A stretch of 41,483 nt of DNA from Streptococcus sp. 68 (GTDB lineage Bacteria > Bacillota > Bacilli > Lactobacillales > Streptococcaceae): contig NZ_VMMX01000011.1 in NCBI RefSeq assembly GCF_013277415.1, positions 70,626-112,108 of the forward strand. Reading direction: 5' to 3'. A program made the position numbers and the translations under genes. Positions 33,657 through 40,647 of this stretch are shown here, one piece after another. Under the pieces are notes generated by a model. The model had not been told where the DNA came from and did not search any database. It worked only from the letters and a program-made list of their open reading frames with translations. The first letter of the stretch is position 1, and every line of letters starts with the position of its first letter.

Positions 33657-34425
33657 AAGTAGTACCTACACTTTCTGTGCTTGGTCGTGGGCTATAGTCC
33701 AGCCCTTGAGACTTGTGGTAGGCGCAGCTGTATTTTGAAAATTTCTGCTCTACCAGTCCATATTGGTCGAGAATATCTTGTAGCCATTGGGGTTTTCTAC
33801 CAGGTGCTTTAATTTCCATGATGACAATGTCCTCGTTTAGTAGAGGGAAACCGTCCTTTCCTGAGAATAAACTGACATTCTCATCACGATAGGTTAGATT
33901 TTGGTCAATGGTGATACGAATTTTATTGTAGGGAAATCCGCTAATTTCTTTCTTTTCCTTGAGAGAAAAACGGTCGTAGTAAATATACATACGAGGGATA
34001 ATGGCTTGCTGATATTCCTCTTGGAGTTGCTGGATTTTTTCAATCATCATTTGGTCCTTGATGCTGCTATCCAGCTGTCCTTTGGTCATAAACTGGGTGA
34101 TAGACTGGAGAGTCGACAAGAGACGATATTTTCGTCCGACACCAGTTCTGTCCTTGGATTTGATTTCTAAAAATACCTGACTATCAGGCTGGACTTGACT
34201 GAGATAGGTTCGCATCCGAATCTTTTCTTTACGCTTAGTACCTTGGCTATCATCCTGAATCATATCAAATTGCTCTGTATCAAAGTAGATATTAGAAATG
34301 GTAGATGTTGGATAGTCATCCTCGACGAGGTATGTTTTTAAGTCTTCTATTAAATTAGCCAAGTCAGTCTTGGCAACGACATATTTGGTTTCAATTCGTT
34401 TAAAGCTTGTTTCAATTGGTTTCAT
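33649..34425 (-). CDS. VTC-domain (polyphosphate polymerase-like) protein
   Basis: A 258-residue soluble protein related to the catalytic VTC domain of the yeast polyphosphate polymerase and to the CYTH/triphosphate tunnel fold. Typical features are FKRIETKYVV at the N-terminus, SNIYFDTEQFDMIQ, the basic strand KEKIRMRTYL, VFLEIKSKDRTGVGRKYR and late VIMEIKAPGRKPQWL. The alternating acidic and basic residues on strands fit a tunnel fold that binds a polyanion. Start chosen at 34425 with ribosome site AAGGAGACAG; the frame is open 7 codons further. Whether it makes polyphosphate is not known. Confidence 0.85.
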   Translation of the reverse strand: MKPIETSFKRIETKYVVAKTDLANLIEDLKTYLVEDDYPTSTISNIYFDTEQFDMIQDDSQGTKRKEKIRMRTYLSQVQPDSQVFLEIKSKDRTGVGRKYRLLSTLQSITQFMTKGQLDSSIKDQMMIEKIQQLQEEYQQAIIPRMYIYYDRFSLKEKKEISGFPYNKIRITIDQNLTYRDENVSLFSGKDGFPLLNEDIVIMEIKAPGRKPQWLQDILDQYGLVEQKFSKYSCAYHKSQGLDYSPRPSTESVGTTYV

Positions 34426-34497
34426 AAATCCTGTCTCCTTTATCAAACTGTTTCAGCACTCTATCTTATTAGTAGATAGGTGTGTCTGGGTAAGCTG

Positions 34498-34647
34498 ATA
34501 CTCTTCGAAAATCTCTTCAAATCACGTCAGCTTCACTTTGTCGTATATATGTGATTGACTTCGTCAGTCTTATCTACAACCTCAAAACAGTATTTTGAGT
34601 AGCCTGTAGCTAGCTTCCTAGTTTGCTCTTTGATTTTCATTGAGTAT
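34498..34647 (-). repeat. Complete BOX element (A-B-C type)
   Basis: A 150-bp copy of the pneumococcal BOX repeat in reverse orientation: it starts ATACTCTTCGAAAATCTCTT and ends TTTGATTTTCATTGAGTAT. Its length fits one boxA, one boxB and one boxC. The internal pairs GACTTCGTCAGTC and CCTCAAAACAGTATTTTGAG give its hairpins. It lies between divergent genes and so can affect leaders of either. Confidence 0.95.
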
Positions 34648-34690
34648 GAACTTGCTTGTGACTAGTCTAGGGAATTTTCCTAAAACTTTT

Positions 34691-34745
34691 GTTAAAGATA
34701 ACTTAACTGAAACTGAACTTAAGAAAACTTTCAGAAAAAGTTTAG
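34691..34745 (+). promoter_or_regulatory. Possible response-regulator direct repeat upstream of the lipoprotein gene
   Basis: AACTTAAC and AACTTAAG recur with a 16-base period at about 34697-34720, followed by a similar AAAACTTTCAG. Regular direct repeats of this type often bind OmpR/PhoB-class regulators. No -10 box could be placed with confidence. Confidence 0.3.
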
Positions 34746-34805
34746 ATTTTTTTCAGACTCTCCCTGTAAACTAAGCTCAAGCTAAATGAAGGCGAGGAAA
34801 AAAGT

Positions 34806-36038
34806 ATGAAATCAAAAAAATGGACTCTAATCTTAACCAGTTTAACAGCTTTGACTTTGATGACAGCTTGTGGGCAGTCAACGACCAAGTCAAGTACAAC
34901 TGCAGCGGCAGATACCACTGCCATCACAACTTCAGCTAAAAATAGTCAATCTTCTTATTTTACAGAAAAGGACTACGATACATCTTATGATGAAAATACA
35001 GCCTCTAAGATTGAATTGTCAGGCTCATCTGCAAGTGTCTCTGGAGACGGTGTGACAGTTTCTGGTTCAACAGTGACTATCTCAAAAGCAGGTACCTATG
35101 TCATCTCTGGTCAGTCTGACGGAGTGCAAATTCAAATTGCAGCTGATAAGTCTGATGATGTGAAACTTGTCCTAAAAGGCGCGACCATGACCAATACAGA
35201 TGCGGCTATTTCGGCTACAAGCGCAGGTCATGTCTACCTCACTCTAGCAGAGGGAACCACCAACAGTCTCTCTGACTCAAGTTCTAACAGTGATGAAAAG
35301 GCAAATACCGCTCTCTTTTCTAAGGTTGATTTGACCATCAATGGCTCAGGAATTCTCAATGTGGATGGCAAGAAAAGCAATGCTATCAAGGCTAACGACA
35401 CCCTCCACATCACAGGTGGAACCTTTAACATCACATCAGTTGGCGATGCCTTTAATGTCAATGATGAACTTAATATCACTGGTGCGACCATGACGATTGA
35501 TGCTAAGGAAGATGGTGTCAAAGTTGACAATGATGATGATATGACTGTCGGAAATATGTATTTGGCGAACAATACCATAACAGTCACAGCAGGCGATGAC
35601 GGCATTCACGCTTCTGGCAACCTAGTGATTGATAGCGGTACTTACACAGTCAAGAATGCGACTGAAGGAATTGAAGGGAAAGCCATTACGATCAATGGTG
35701 GAGATATCAATGTCTACTCGACAGATGATGGGGTCAATGCAGCCAATAAAAATGCCCAGCAAAGTGACATTTACTTTACTATGACAGGTGGAAATCTAAC
35801 TGTAGAAGTCGGTCAAGGGGACACAGATCCGATTGACTCAAACGGGAATATCACAGTCACAGGTGGAACCATTAAATTGATAGGACAATCAGGTTTTGAC
35901 TTTGATGGAACAGCAACCTACACAGGTGGGGATATCTACATCAATGATGAAAAACAAACTGATATTGTCAATTCTATGCCTGGAGGCGGAGGTCCGAATG
36001 GAGATCCTGGCGGTCCAGCCCCTGGCGGACGAGGATAA
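34806..36038 (+). CDS. Lipoprotein with Cthe_2159-like carbohydrate-binding beta-solenoid
   Basis: A 410-residue lipoprotein. The signal peptide ends with the lipobox LMTAC (Cys22), then comes a Ser/Thr-rich linker (to about residue 55). The remainder is a repetitive, Asn/Asp/Gly/Thr-rich beta-helix (ITGGTFNITSVGDAFN, VTAGDDGIHASGNL, INGGDINVYSTDDGVNAAN), matching the Cthe_2159 family of calcium- and polysaccharide-binding proteins. The tail is Gly/Pro-rich (MPGGGGPNGDPGGP). It is divergent from the VTC-domain/DUF4956 pair, its usual partners. It probably acts at the cell surface on an anionic glycan, but the ligand is unknown. Confidence 0.85.
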   Translation: MKSKKWTLILTSLTALTLMTACGQSTTKSSTTAAADTTAITTSAKNSQSSYFTEKDYDTSYDENTASKIELSGSSASVSGDGVTVSGSTVTISKAGTYVISGQSDGVQIQIAADKSDDVKLVLKGATMTNTDAAISATSAGHVYLTLAEGTTNSLSDSSSNSDEKANTALFSKVDLTINGSGILNVDGKKSNAIKANDTLHITGGTFNITSVGDAFNVNDELNITGATMTIDAKEDGVKVDNDDDMTVGNMYLANNTITVTAGDDGIHASGNLVIDSGTYTVKNATEGIEGKAITINGGDINVYSTDDGVNAANKNAQQSDIYFTMTGGNLTVEVGQGDTDPIDSNGNITVTGGTIKLIGQSGFDFDGTATYTGGDIYINDEKQTDIVNSMPGGGGPNGDPGGPAPGGRG

Positions 36039-36042
36039 ACAG

Positions 36043-36180
36043 AAACGAGGCTGGGCAAGAAGTCTTTGAAATCAGAAAAGCGCATAGTATCAGGTCAGAG
36101 AAACATTGGTACTATGCGTTTTATTGTGGGGAGATTTACTTCATTTTCTCCTGAAGTCGACTTTTTACCCAACATCGTTT
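36043..36180. repeat. Nested palindromic intergenic element
   Basis: The outer ends AAACGA (36043-36048) and TCGTTT (36175-36180) pair, as do parts of CTGGGCAAGAAGTC (36051-36064) with GACTTTTTACCC (36159-36170). The inner stem AAAA-CGCATAGTA/TACTATGCG-TTTT (36076-36122) has a single bulge. The inner hairpin followed by TTTTATT can end transcription of the lipoprotein gene. The overall layout suggests a small mobile repeat of the RUP/SPRITE kind; which family is uncertain. Confidence 0.55.
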
Positions 36181-36278
36181 TGTCCTGCTATTTGAGTTGT
36201 TCTACTTGACTCCAAGTAAAAAAGGAGTATAATGTTGTAATAAATAAAGTTACAATAAAAAGAACAAGGGAGAAATAG

Positions 36279-37133
36279 ATGACCTACGCATACAATAGTA
36301 AGATTTATTTGGCAGAGGCAGTTTTAAATGTTAAGGATTTGGCAAGTCAGACTGCCTTCTATCATCAGATTCTAGGCTTGGGAATCCTTTCTCAGACAGA
36401 ATCTGAAAGTATTTTAGGAGCTGGTGGAAAGGCTTTGGTTCATTTACTGAAAACAGACAGGCTAGAGGAGGTGCAAGATCACTATGGTCTCTATCACCTA
36501 GCTATCCTTTTACCAAGTCGTGAGGATTTGGCAAATCTGTTTAAGCATATAGCAGAGCTGCAAATTCAGCTAGTCGGTGGGGCGGATCATGGCTACAGTG
36601 AAGCAATCTATCTGGAAGATTTAGAAGGGAACGGGATTGAAATTTATCGGGATAAGTCTGTAGAGGACTGGGATATTCGTGAGGATGGGCGCATTGTCGG
36701 AGTGACCGAAGCCTTATCTGCTCAAGAAATATATGAGATGGGACGTAAAGTAGAACCTTTTGAGATAGCCTCTACTACGCGCATGGGGCATATCCATCTT
36801 TCTGTCAAGGATAGTCAAGTAGCAAGCCAGTTTTATCAAAAAGTTTTAGGACTAGAGGATAAATTTAGTCTACCTAGTGCTAGTTGGATTGCATCTGGGG
36901 ATTATCATCATCATTTAGCGGTCAACGAGTGGGGAGGAAAAAGGCTACTCAGAAATGAACAAGGATTACCCGGCTTGGCCTACTATGTCATTGAAGTCGC
37001 AAGCAAAGAAGAACTTCTAGCAATTGACGAAAGAGGACAAGAAGTTGAGGCGCCTATCAAGTGGCTGACATCAACTCAGTTGGAAATCATAGACCCAGAT
37101 GGAATTGTGTCCCGTATTCGTTTAGCAAGATAG
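36279..37133 (+). CDS. VOC-superfamily (glyoxalase/dioxygenase-like) protein
   Basis: A 284-residue protein with two tandem vicinal-oxygen-chelate modules. Module one starts AVLNVKDLASQTAFYHQILGLG and includes GLYHLAILLPSRED; module two starts GHIHLSVKDSQVASQFYQKVLGL and ends IIDPDGI. The putative metal ligands (His in LYHLAILL, Glu in GNGIEIYRD, His in MGHIHLSV) are present. It resembles CatE-like proteins of Bacillus (catechol-2,3-dioxygenase type). The substrate is not clear. Start follows ribosome site AAGGGAG. Confidence 0.85.
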   Translation: MTYAYNSKIYLAEAVLNVKDLASQTAFYHQILGLGILSQTESESILGAGGKALVHLLKTDRLEEVQDHYGLYHLAILLPSREDLANLFKHIAELQIQLVGGADHGYSEAIYLEDLEGNGIEIYRDKSVEDWDIREDGRIVGVTEALSAQEIYEMGRKVEPFEIASTTRMGHIHLSVKDSQVASQFYQKVLGLEDKFSLPSASWIASGDYHHHLAVNEWGGKRLLRNEQGLPGLAYYVIEVASKEELLAIDERGQEVEAPIKWLTSTQLEIIDPDGIVSRIRLAR

Positions 37134-37239
37134 GCAAGATGTGTTGAAAATCAAAGCATAAACTGTAGGAAGTGCTCCTTATCCTAGTCAGATATGTAGA
37201 AAATTTGATATGATAGCAGGGAATAAGGAGAAGAATGCA

Positions 37240-37797
37240 ATGACCAGTGAATACCAGAAAATGATAGCAGGAGAGGTTTACCGTCCATCGGACCCAGAAT
37301 TGCGGGCCTTGGCTCAGGCTTCTCGCCAAAAGCAGGCTGCCTTTAACAAGGAAGAAGACCCCTTAAAGGGAGCTGAAATCATTAAGGCTTGGTTTGGCTC
37401 GACTGGGCAAAATCTATATGTCAATCCACGTCTGGTGGTCGATTATGGAGTCAATATCCATCTAGGGGAAAATTTTTATTCTAATTGGAACTTGACCATG
37501 CTGGATGTTTGTCCGATTCGTATTGGAGACAATGCCATGATTGGTCCCAACTGTCAGTTCTTGACCCCCCTCCATCCGCTGGATCCACATGAGCGCAATT
37601 CAGGTATCGAGTACGGTAAACCTATCACAATCGGAGATAATTTCTGGGCTGGTGGTGGCGTCATTGTCCTGCCTGGAGTTACACTTGGAAATAATGTCGT
37701 CGCAGGAGCAGGAGCCGTGATTACCAAGTCCTTTGGAGATAATGTTGTGTTAGGTGGCAATCCTGCGCGCGTGATTAAGGAAATACCTGTGAAGTAG
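37240..37797 (+). CDS. Maltose/galactoside O-acetyltransferase-family protein
   Basis: A 185-residue LacA/Maa-type acetyltransferase. The N-terminal cap (YQKMIAGEVYRPSDPEL) is the maltose acetyltransferase motif; the left-handed beta-helix shows hexapeptide repeats, the catalytic His region LTPLHPLDPHER, and the acetyl-CoA segment GDNFWAGGGVIVLPGVTLGNNVVAGAGAV written here only in parts (IGDNFWAGGGVIVLPG). It ends in the usual GNPARVIKEI. ATG 37240 with AAGGAGAAG ribosome site is preferred over an upstream in-frame ATG at 37210. The acceptor sugar is unknown. Confidence 0.88.
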   Translation: MTSEYQKMIAGEVYRPSDPELRALAQASRQKQAAFNKEEDPLKGAEIIKAWFGSTGQNLYVNPRLVVDYGVNIHLGENFYSNWNLTMLDVCPIRIGDNAMIGPNCQFLTPLHPLDPHERNSGIEYGKPITIGDNFWAGGGVIVLPGVTLGNNVVAGAGAVITKSFGDNVVLGGNPARVIKEIPVK

Positions 37798-38070
37798 AAG
37801 TAAAAAGGAACAGCGGGTGTTGTTTCTTTTCTGTCATTCCCTTGTTCTTCTATAATGGAGAAAAAGGGAGTGGAGATAAAAACTTCTTCTATATTTTTTA
37901 CCCAACCCACATTTACCTACTCTATATCTTAGCAAGTCTGCTTCATTGATCAATTTTAAATCATCTTGTAACTGGGATGCTTTTTGATACAAGAAGTATT
38001 AGTGTAGGAGAGAGTTTTTGTGGATGACTAGATGATATCAATGATTTTTCTATTTATTTTCAGTCAAAGA
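37798..38070. other. Gene-free spacer before the toxin locus
   Basis: No convincing gene. A 25-codon frame at 37855-37932 has no ribosome site. The sequence is AT-rich and may hold worn intergenic repeat debris. Confidence 0.4.
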
Positions 38071-38079
38071 TGATACAAT
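38071..38079 (+). promoter_or_regulatory. Extended -10 promoter of the toxin mRNA
   Basis: TGATACAAT (38071-38079) is an extended -10. The only -35 candidate at the right distance is a poor TATTTA (38051-38056, 17-base spacing). Transcription from about 38086 to the terminator gives an mRNA of roughly 210 nt, the size usual for fst-type toxin messages. Confidence 0.6.
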
Positions 38080-38123
38080 AGTAAGGTCGCAAACACTAGA
38101 CTGCGCAGGCAGGAGGTGATCTT

Positions 38124-38240
38124 ATGTGCGTTTTCATCGAACTTGTCTTGCTACCTATTCTTGCTGGTACACTAGCGAATGTCTTATCGGAGTGGCTTAT
38201 CCGATTTGTAGCAAGCAAATGCGACAAGAAAAAGAAATAG
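38124..38240 (+). CDS. Fst-family type I toxin (small membrane peptide)
   Basis: A 38-residue peptide, too short for usual gene finding. It begins MCVFIELVLLPILAGTLANV, continues LSEWLIRF and ends in a positively charged tail (SKCDKKKK). This is the Fst/Ldr-type layout: a single membrane helix with the family's P-I-(L/I)-(A/V)-G core, a trailing WL, and a charged C-terminus. The ribosome site AGGAGGTGAT is excellent. Overproduced Fst peptides damage the membrane and division. The gene sits inside a complete toxin-antisense arrangement: matching repeats at 38132-38144 and 38310-38322, a shared terminator, and a convergent antisense promoter. The function is inferred from family and layout. Confidence 0.82.
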   Translation: MCVFIELVLLPILAGTLANVLSEWLIRFVASKCDKKKK

Positions 38241-38322
38241 CCTGAGCGCCTTGAGCAAGCGCAAAAAAACACCACTGGCGGCAACCGGTGGTGTTTTCTT
38301 ATATGCTTATTTCATCGAACTT
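38132..38322 (+). repeat. Interaction direct repeats of the fst-like locus
   Basis: TTTCATCGAACTT occurs at 38132-38144, just inside the toxin reading frame, and again at 38310-38322, in the part transcribed by the antisense RNA. Similarity extends leftward over the toxin start codon (CTTATGTGCG versus CTTATATGC). Since the antisense RNA reads the second copy in reverse, it is complementary to the first copy in the toxin mRNA, the same logic as the DRa/DRb repeats of the par locus of pAD1. Confidence 0.85.
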
Positions 38323-38328
38323 TTAAGC
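38263..38328 (-). ncRNA. Predicted antisense antitoxin RNA (RNA II-like)
   Basis: On the minus strand a consensus promoter (38363-38335) would start an RNA near 38328 that runs through the repeat copy 38322-38310 and stops at the shared terminator with a seven-U tail at 38269-38263. The length of about 66 nt equals that of known fst antitoxin RNAs. It can pair with the toxin mRNA at the repeat over the translation start and at the terminator. Confidence 0.75.
38266..38300. terminator. Bidirectional terminator shared by toxin mRNA and antisense RNA
   Basis: AAAACACCACTGG (38266-38278) pairs with CCGGTGGTGTTTT (38285-38297), one position being T-G. A runs lie on the left and T on the right, so it works on both strands, as in par/fst loci. 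Confidence 0.85.
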
Positions 38329-38334
38329 AAGTCC

Positions 38335-38363
38335 ATTGTACCATTAAAAAGAGTCTCTGTCAA
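38335..38363 (-). promoter_or_regulatory. Antisense RNA promoter
   Basis: On the minus strand TTGACA (38363-38358), a 17-base spacer, and TACAAT (38340-38335). It is near consensus and clearly stronger than the toxin promoter, as expected when the antitoxin RNA must be in excess. Confidence 0.85.
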
Positions 38364-38403
38364 AAATATTGTTATTGTATTGTTTTTATTCTCAGCCTCC
38401 TCC

Positions 38404-38431
38404 TTGACACTCCGTCAATTTTTGATACAAT
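38404..38431 (+). promoter_or_regulatory. Promoter of the nucleoside phosphorylase gene
   Basis: TTGACA (38404-38409), 16 bases, TACAAT (38426-38431). The predicted start point is about 20 bases before the start codon, leaving only the ribosome site AGAGGAGG as leader. Confidence 0.8.
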
Positions 38432-38456
38432 AGTACAAAATTAGAGGAGGCAGGCT

Positions 38457-39221
38457 ATGATTCAGAAACATGCGATTCCCGTTTTAGAGTTTGATGATAA
38501 TCCTCAGGCGGTTATCATGCCCAATCACGAGGGGTTGGATTTGCAGTTGCCAAAGAAGTGTGTCTATGCTTTTTTAGGTGAGGAGATTGACCGCTATGCG
38601 AGGGAGGTAGGGGTAGACTGTGTCGGCGAATTCGTTTCTGCTACCAAGACCTATCCAGTTTATGTCATCAACTACAAAGGCGAGGAGATTTGTCTGGCTC
38701 AGGCTCCTGTTGGTTCAGCTCCAGCAGCCCAGTTTATGGATTGGTTGATTGGCTATGGTGTGGAGCAGATTATTTCCACAGGTACCTGTGGTGTGCTAGC
38801 CGATATAGAGGAAAATGCCTTTCTAGTCCCTGTTCACGCTCTGCGAGATGAAGGAGCCAGTTACCACTATGTGGCACCTTCTCGTTATATGGAAATGCAG
38901 CCAGAGGCTATTGCTGCTATTGAGCAAGTTTTGGAAGCCAGAGAGATTCCTTATGAAGAAGTCATGACCTGGACGACAGACGGTTTTTACCGAGAAACGG
39001 CTGAAAAGGTGGCTTATCGTAAGGAAGAAGGCTGTGCTGTTGTAGAGATGGAGTGTGCTGCGCTTGCGGCAGTAGCCCAACTGCGTGGGGTTCTCTGGGG
39101 AGAATTGTTGTTCACAGCAGATTCCCTAGCTGACTTGGACCAGTACGATAGTCGTGACTGGGGCTCGCAAGCTTTTGATAAGGCCTTGGAACTCTGTCTT
39201 GAAATAGCCTTTCAGATATAG
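38457..39221 (+). CDS. Nucleoside phosphorylase (PNP/UDP family)
   Basis: A 254-residue member of the purine/uridine phosphorylase superfamily. AQAPVGSAPAAQFMDWLI and IISTGTCGVLAD hold the phosphate/ribose-binding parts; VVEMECAALAAVAQLRG is the ribose-binding Met-Glu motif; FTADSLADLDQYDSRDWG is the late base-contacting region with the general acid Asp. It would cleave a nucleoside with phosphate to base and ribose 1-phosphate; the base cannot be told from sequence. It has its own promoter at 38404-38431 and stands 34 bases before trkH. Confidence 0.88.
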   Translation: MIQKHAIPVLEFDDNPQAVIMPNHEGLDLQLPKKCVYAFLGEEIDRYAREVGVDCVGEFVSATKTYPVYVINYKGEEICLAQAPVGSAPAAQFMDWLIGYGVEQIISTGTCGVLADIEENAFLVPVHALRDEGASYHYVAPSRYMEMQPEAIAAIEQVLEAREIPYEEVMTWTTDGFYRETAEKVAYRKEEGCAVVEMECAALAAVAQLRGVLWGELLFTADSLADLDQYDSRDWGSQAFDKALELCLEIAFQI

Positions 39222-39239
39222 CTACTCTCCTACTTTTTA

Positions 39240-39248
39240 TGGTACAAT
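39240..39248 (+). promoter_or_regulatory. Extended -10 very close to the trkH start
   Basis: TGGTACAAT (39240-39248) is an extended -10 whose start point would fall at or within a base or two of the trkH ATG at 39255. No ribosome site lies between. The message may be leaderless. Confidence 0.5.
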
Positions 39249-39254
39249 GGATGT

Positions 39255-40634
39255 ATGTTATTCAAATTATCTAAGGAAAAAATAGAGCTAGGCTTATCTC
39301 GTTTATCGCCAGCCCGTCGTATTTTTTTGAGTTTTGCCTTGGTCATTTTACTAGGCTCTCTTCTTTTGAGCTTGCCTTTTGTCCAAGTTGAAAGCTCACG
39401 AGCGACTTATTTCGACCATCTCTTTACAACCGTATCCATGGTCTGTGTGACAGGTCTTTTTACTCAGCCTGTCGCTGCCACCTACAATATTTGGGGTCAG
39501 CTCATTTGTATGTTCTTGATTCAGATTGGTGGTCTGGGGCTCATGACCTTTATTGGAGTTTTCTATATCCAGAGCAAGCAAAAGCTTAGTCTTCGTAGCC
39601 GTGCAACTATTCAGGATAGTTTTAGTTATGGAGAGACTCGATCTTTGAGAAAGTTTGTCTATTCTATTTTTCTCACGACTTTTTTGGTTGAGGGTTTGGG
39701 AGCTCTATTCCTCAGTTTTCGTTTTGTTCCTCAACTTGGCTGGGGGCGCGGTCTCTTTAGTGCTATTTTTCTAGCTATATCCGCCTTCTGTAATGCAGGT
39801 TTTGATAATTTTGGAAGTACGAGCTTGATTGCTTTTCAGACTGATCCCTTGGTCAATCTGGTCATCGCAGGCTTGATTATCACAGGTGGTCTTGGATTTA
39901 TGGTCTGGTTTGACCTTGCTACGCATATAGGGAAAAAGAAAAAAGGGCGCCTGCATTTTCACACCAAACTGGTTTTATTACTAACGGTGGGGCTACTAGC
40001 TTTTGGGACGGTGAGCAGTCTCGTTCTTGAATGGAACAATGCAGGGACGATTGGCAATCTCCCTGTTGCAGATAAGGTCTTGGTCAGCTTTTTCCAAACT
40101 GTCAGCATGAGAACGGCTGGTTTTGGGACAATTGATTACAGTCTGGCTCGTCCTGTTACCTTATTGATTTATATCTTGCAGATGTTTCTAGGTGGAGCTC
40201 CAGGAGGAACAGCTGGGGGACTCAAGATCACGACATTTTTTGTCCTCTTGGTCTTTGCACGAAGTGAGCTTCTAGGCTTACCTCATGCCAATGTCGCTCG
40301 ACGGACGATTGCGCCGCGAACGGTTCAAAAATCCTTTAGTGTCTTTATTATCTTTTTGATGACCTTCTTGCTGGGCTTGATTTTACTAGGGGTGACAGCC
40401 AAGGGCAATCCTCCCTTTATCCACCTCATATTTGAAACCATTTCTGCTCTTGGGACAGTCGGAGTGACGGCGAATTTAACTCCAGATTTAGGGAAATTAG
40501 CTCTAAGTGTGATTATGGTTCTCATGTTTATCGGACGAATTGGTCCCTTGACCCTGCTGGTCAGTCTAGCAGATTACCATCCAGAAAAGAAAGATATGAT
40601 TCACTATATGAAAGCAGATATTAGTATTGGTTAA
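39255..40634 (+). CDS. trkH: TrkH/KtrB-type potassium uptake membrane protein
   Basis: A 459-residue potassium channel subunit with four pore repeats. The four filter segments are visible: TTVSMVCVTGLF, ISAFCNAGFDNFG, VSMRTAGFGT and ISALGTVGVTANL, as in KtrB/TrkH. About eight membrane helices plus pore helices; the N-terminus is short and basic. It pairs with CabP (next gene, 13 bases on); in pneumococcus this pair takes up potassium and is shut by c-di-AMP. The start codon has no ribosome site and lies immediately after a promoter-like -10, so translation may be leaderless or the start differs. Confidence 0.93.
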   Translation: MLFKLSKEKIELGLSRLSPARRIFLSFALVILLGSLLLSLPFVQVESSRATYFDHLFTTVSMVCVTGLFTQPVAATYNIWGQLICMFLIQIGGLGLMTFIGVFYIQSKQKLSLRSRATIQDSFSYGETRSLRKFVYSIFLTTFLVEGLGALFLSFRFVPQLGWGRGLFSAIFLAISAFCNAGFDNFGSTSLIAFQTDPLVNLVIAGLIITGGLGFMVWFDLATHIGKKKKGRLHFHTKLVLLLTVGLLAFGTVSSLVLEWNNAGTIGNLPVADKVLVSFFQTVSMRTAGFGTIDYSLARPVTLLIYILQMFLGGAPGGTAGGLKITTFFVLLVFARSELLGLPHANVARRTIAPRTVQKSFSVFIIFLMTFLLGLILLGVTAKGNPPFIHLIFETISALGTVGVTANLTPDLGKLALSVIMVLMFIGRIGPLTLLVSLADYHPEKKDMIHYMKADISIG

Positions 40635-40647
40635 GAAAGGAAAGAGC

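Noticed and set aside
37855..37932. 25-codon frame and T-rich sequence suggestive of an insertion-sequence remnant
   Set aside because: No ribosome site, no terminal inverted repeats and no recognisable transposase motif could be found.
38251..38433. 60-codon frame overlapping the toxin terminator
   Set aside because: It crosses the shared terminator and the antisense unit, has no ribosome site, and is explained by the fst-like locus.
38394..38451. Inverted repeat GCCTCCTC/GAGGAGGC around the phosphorylase promoter, a possible ribosome-site sequestering hairpin
   Set aside because: The left arm lies upstream of the -35 box and would not be in the transcript; it probably reflects chance similarity to a ribosome site.
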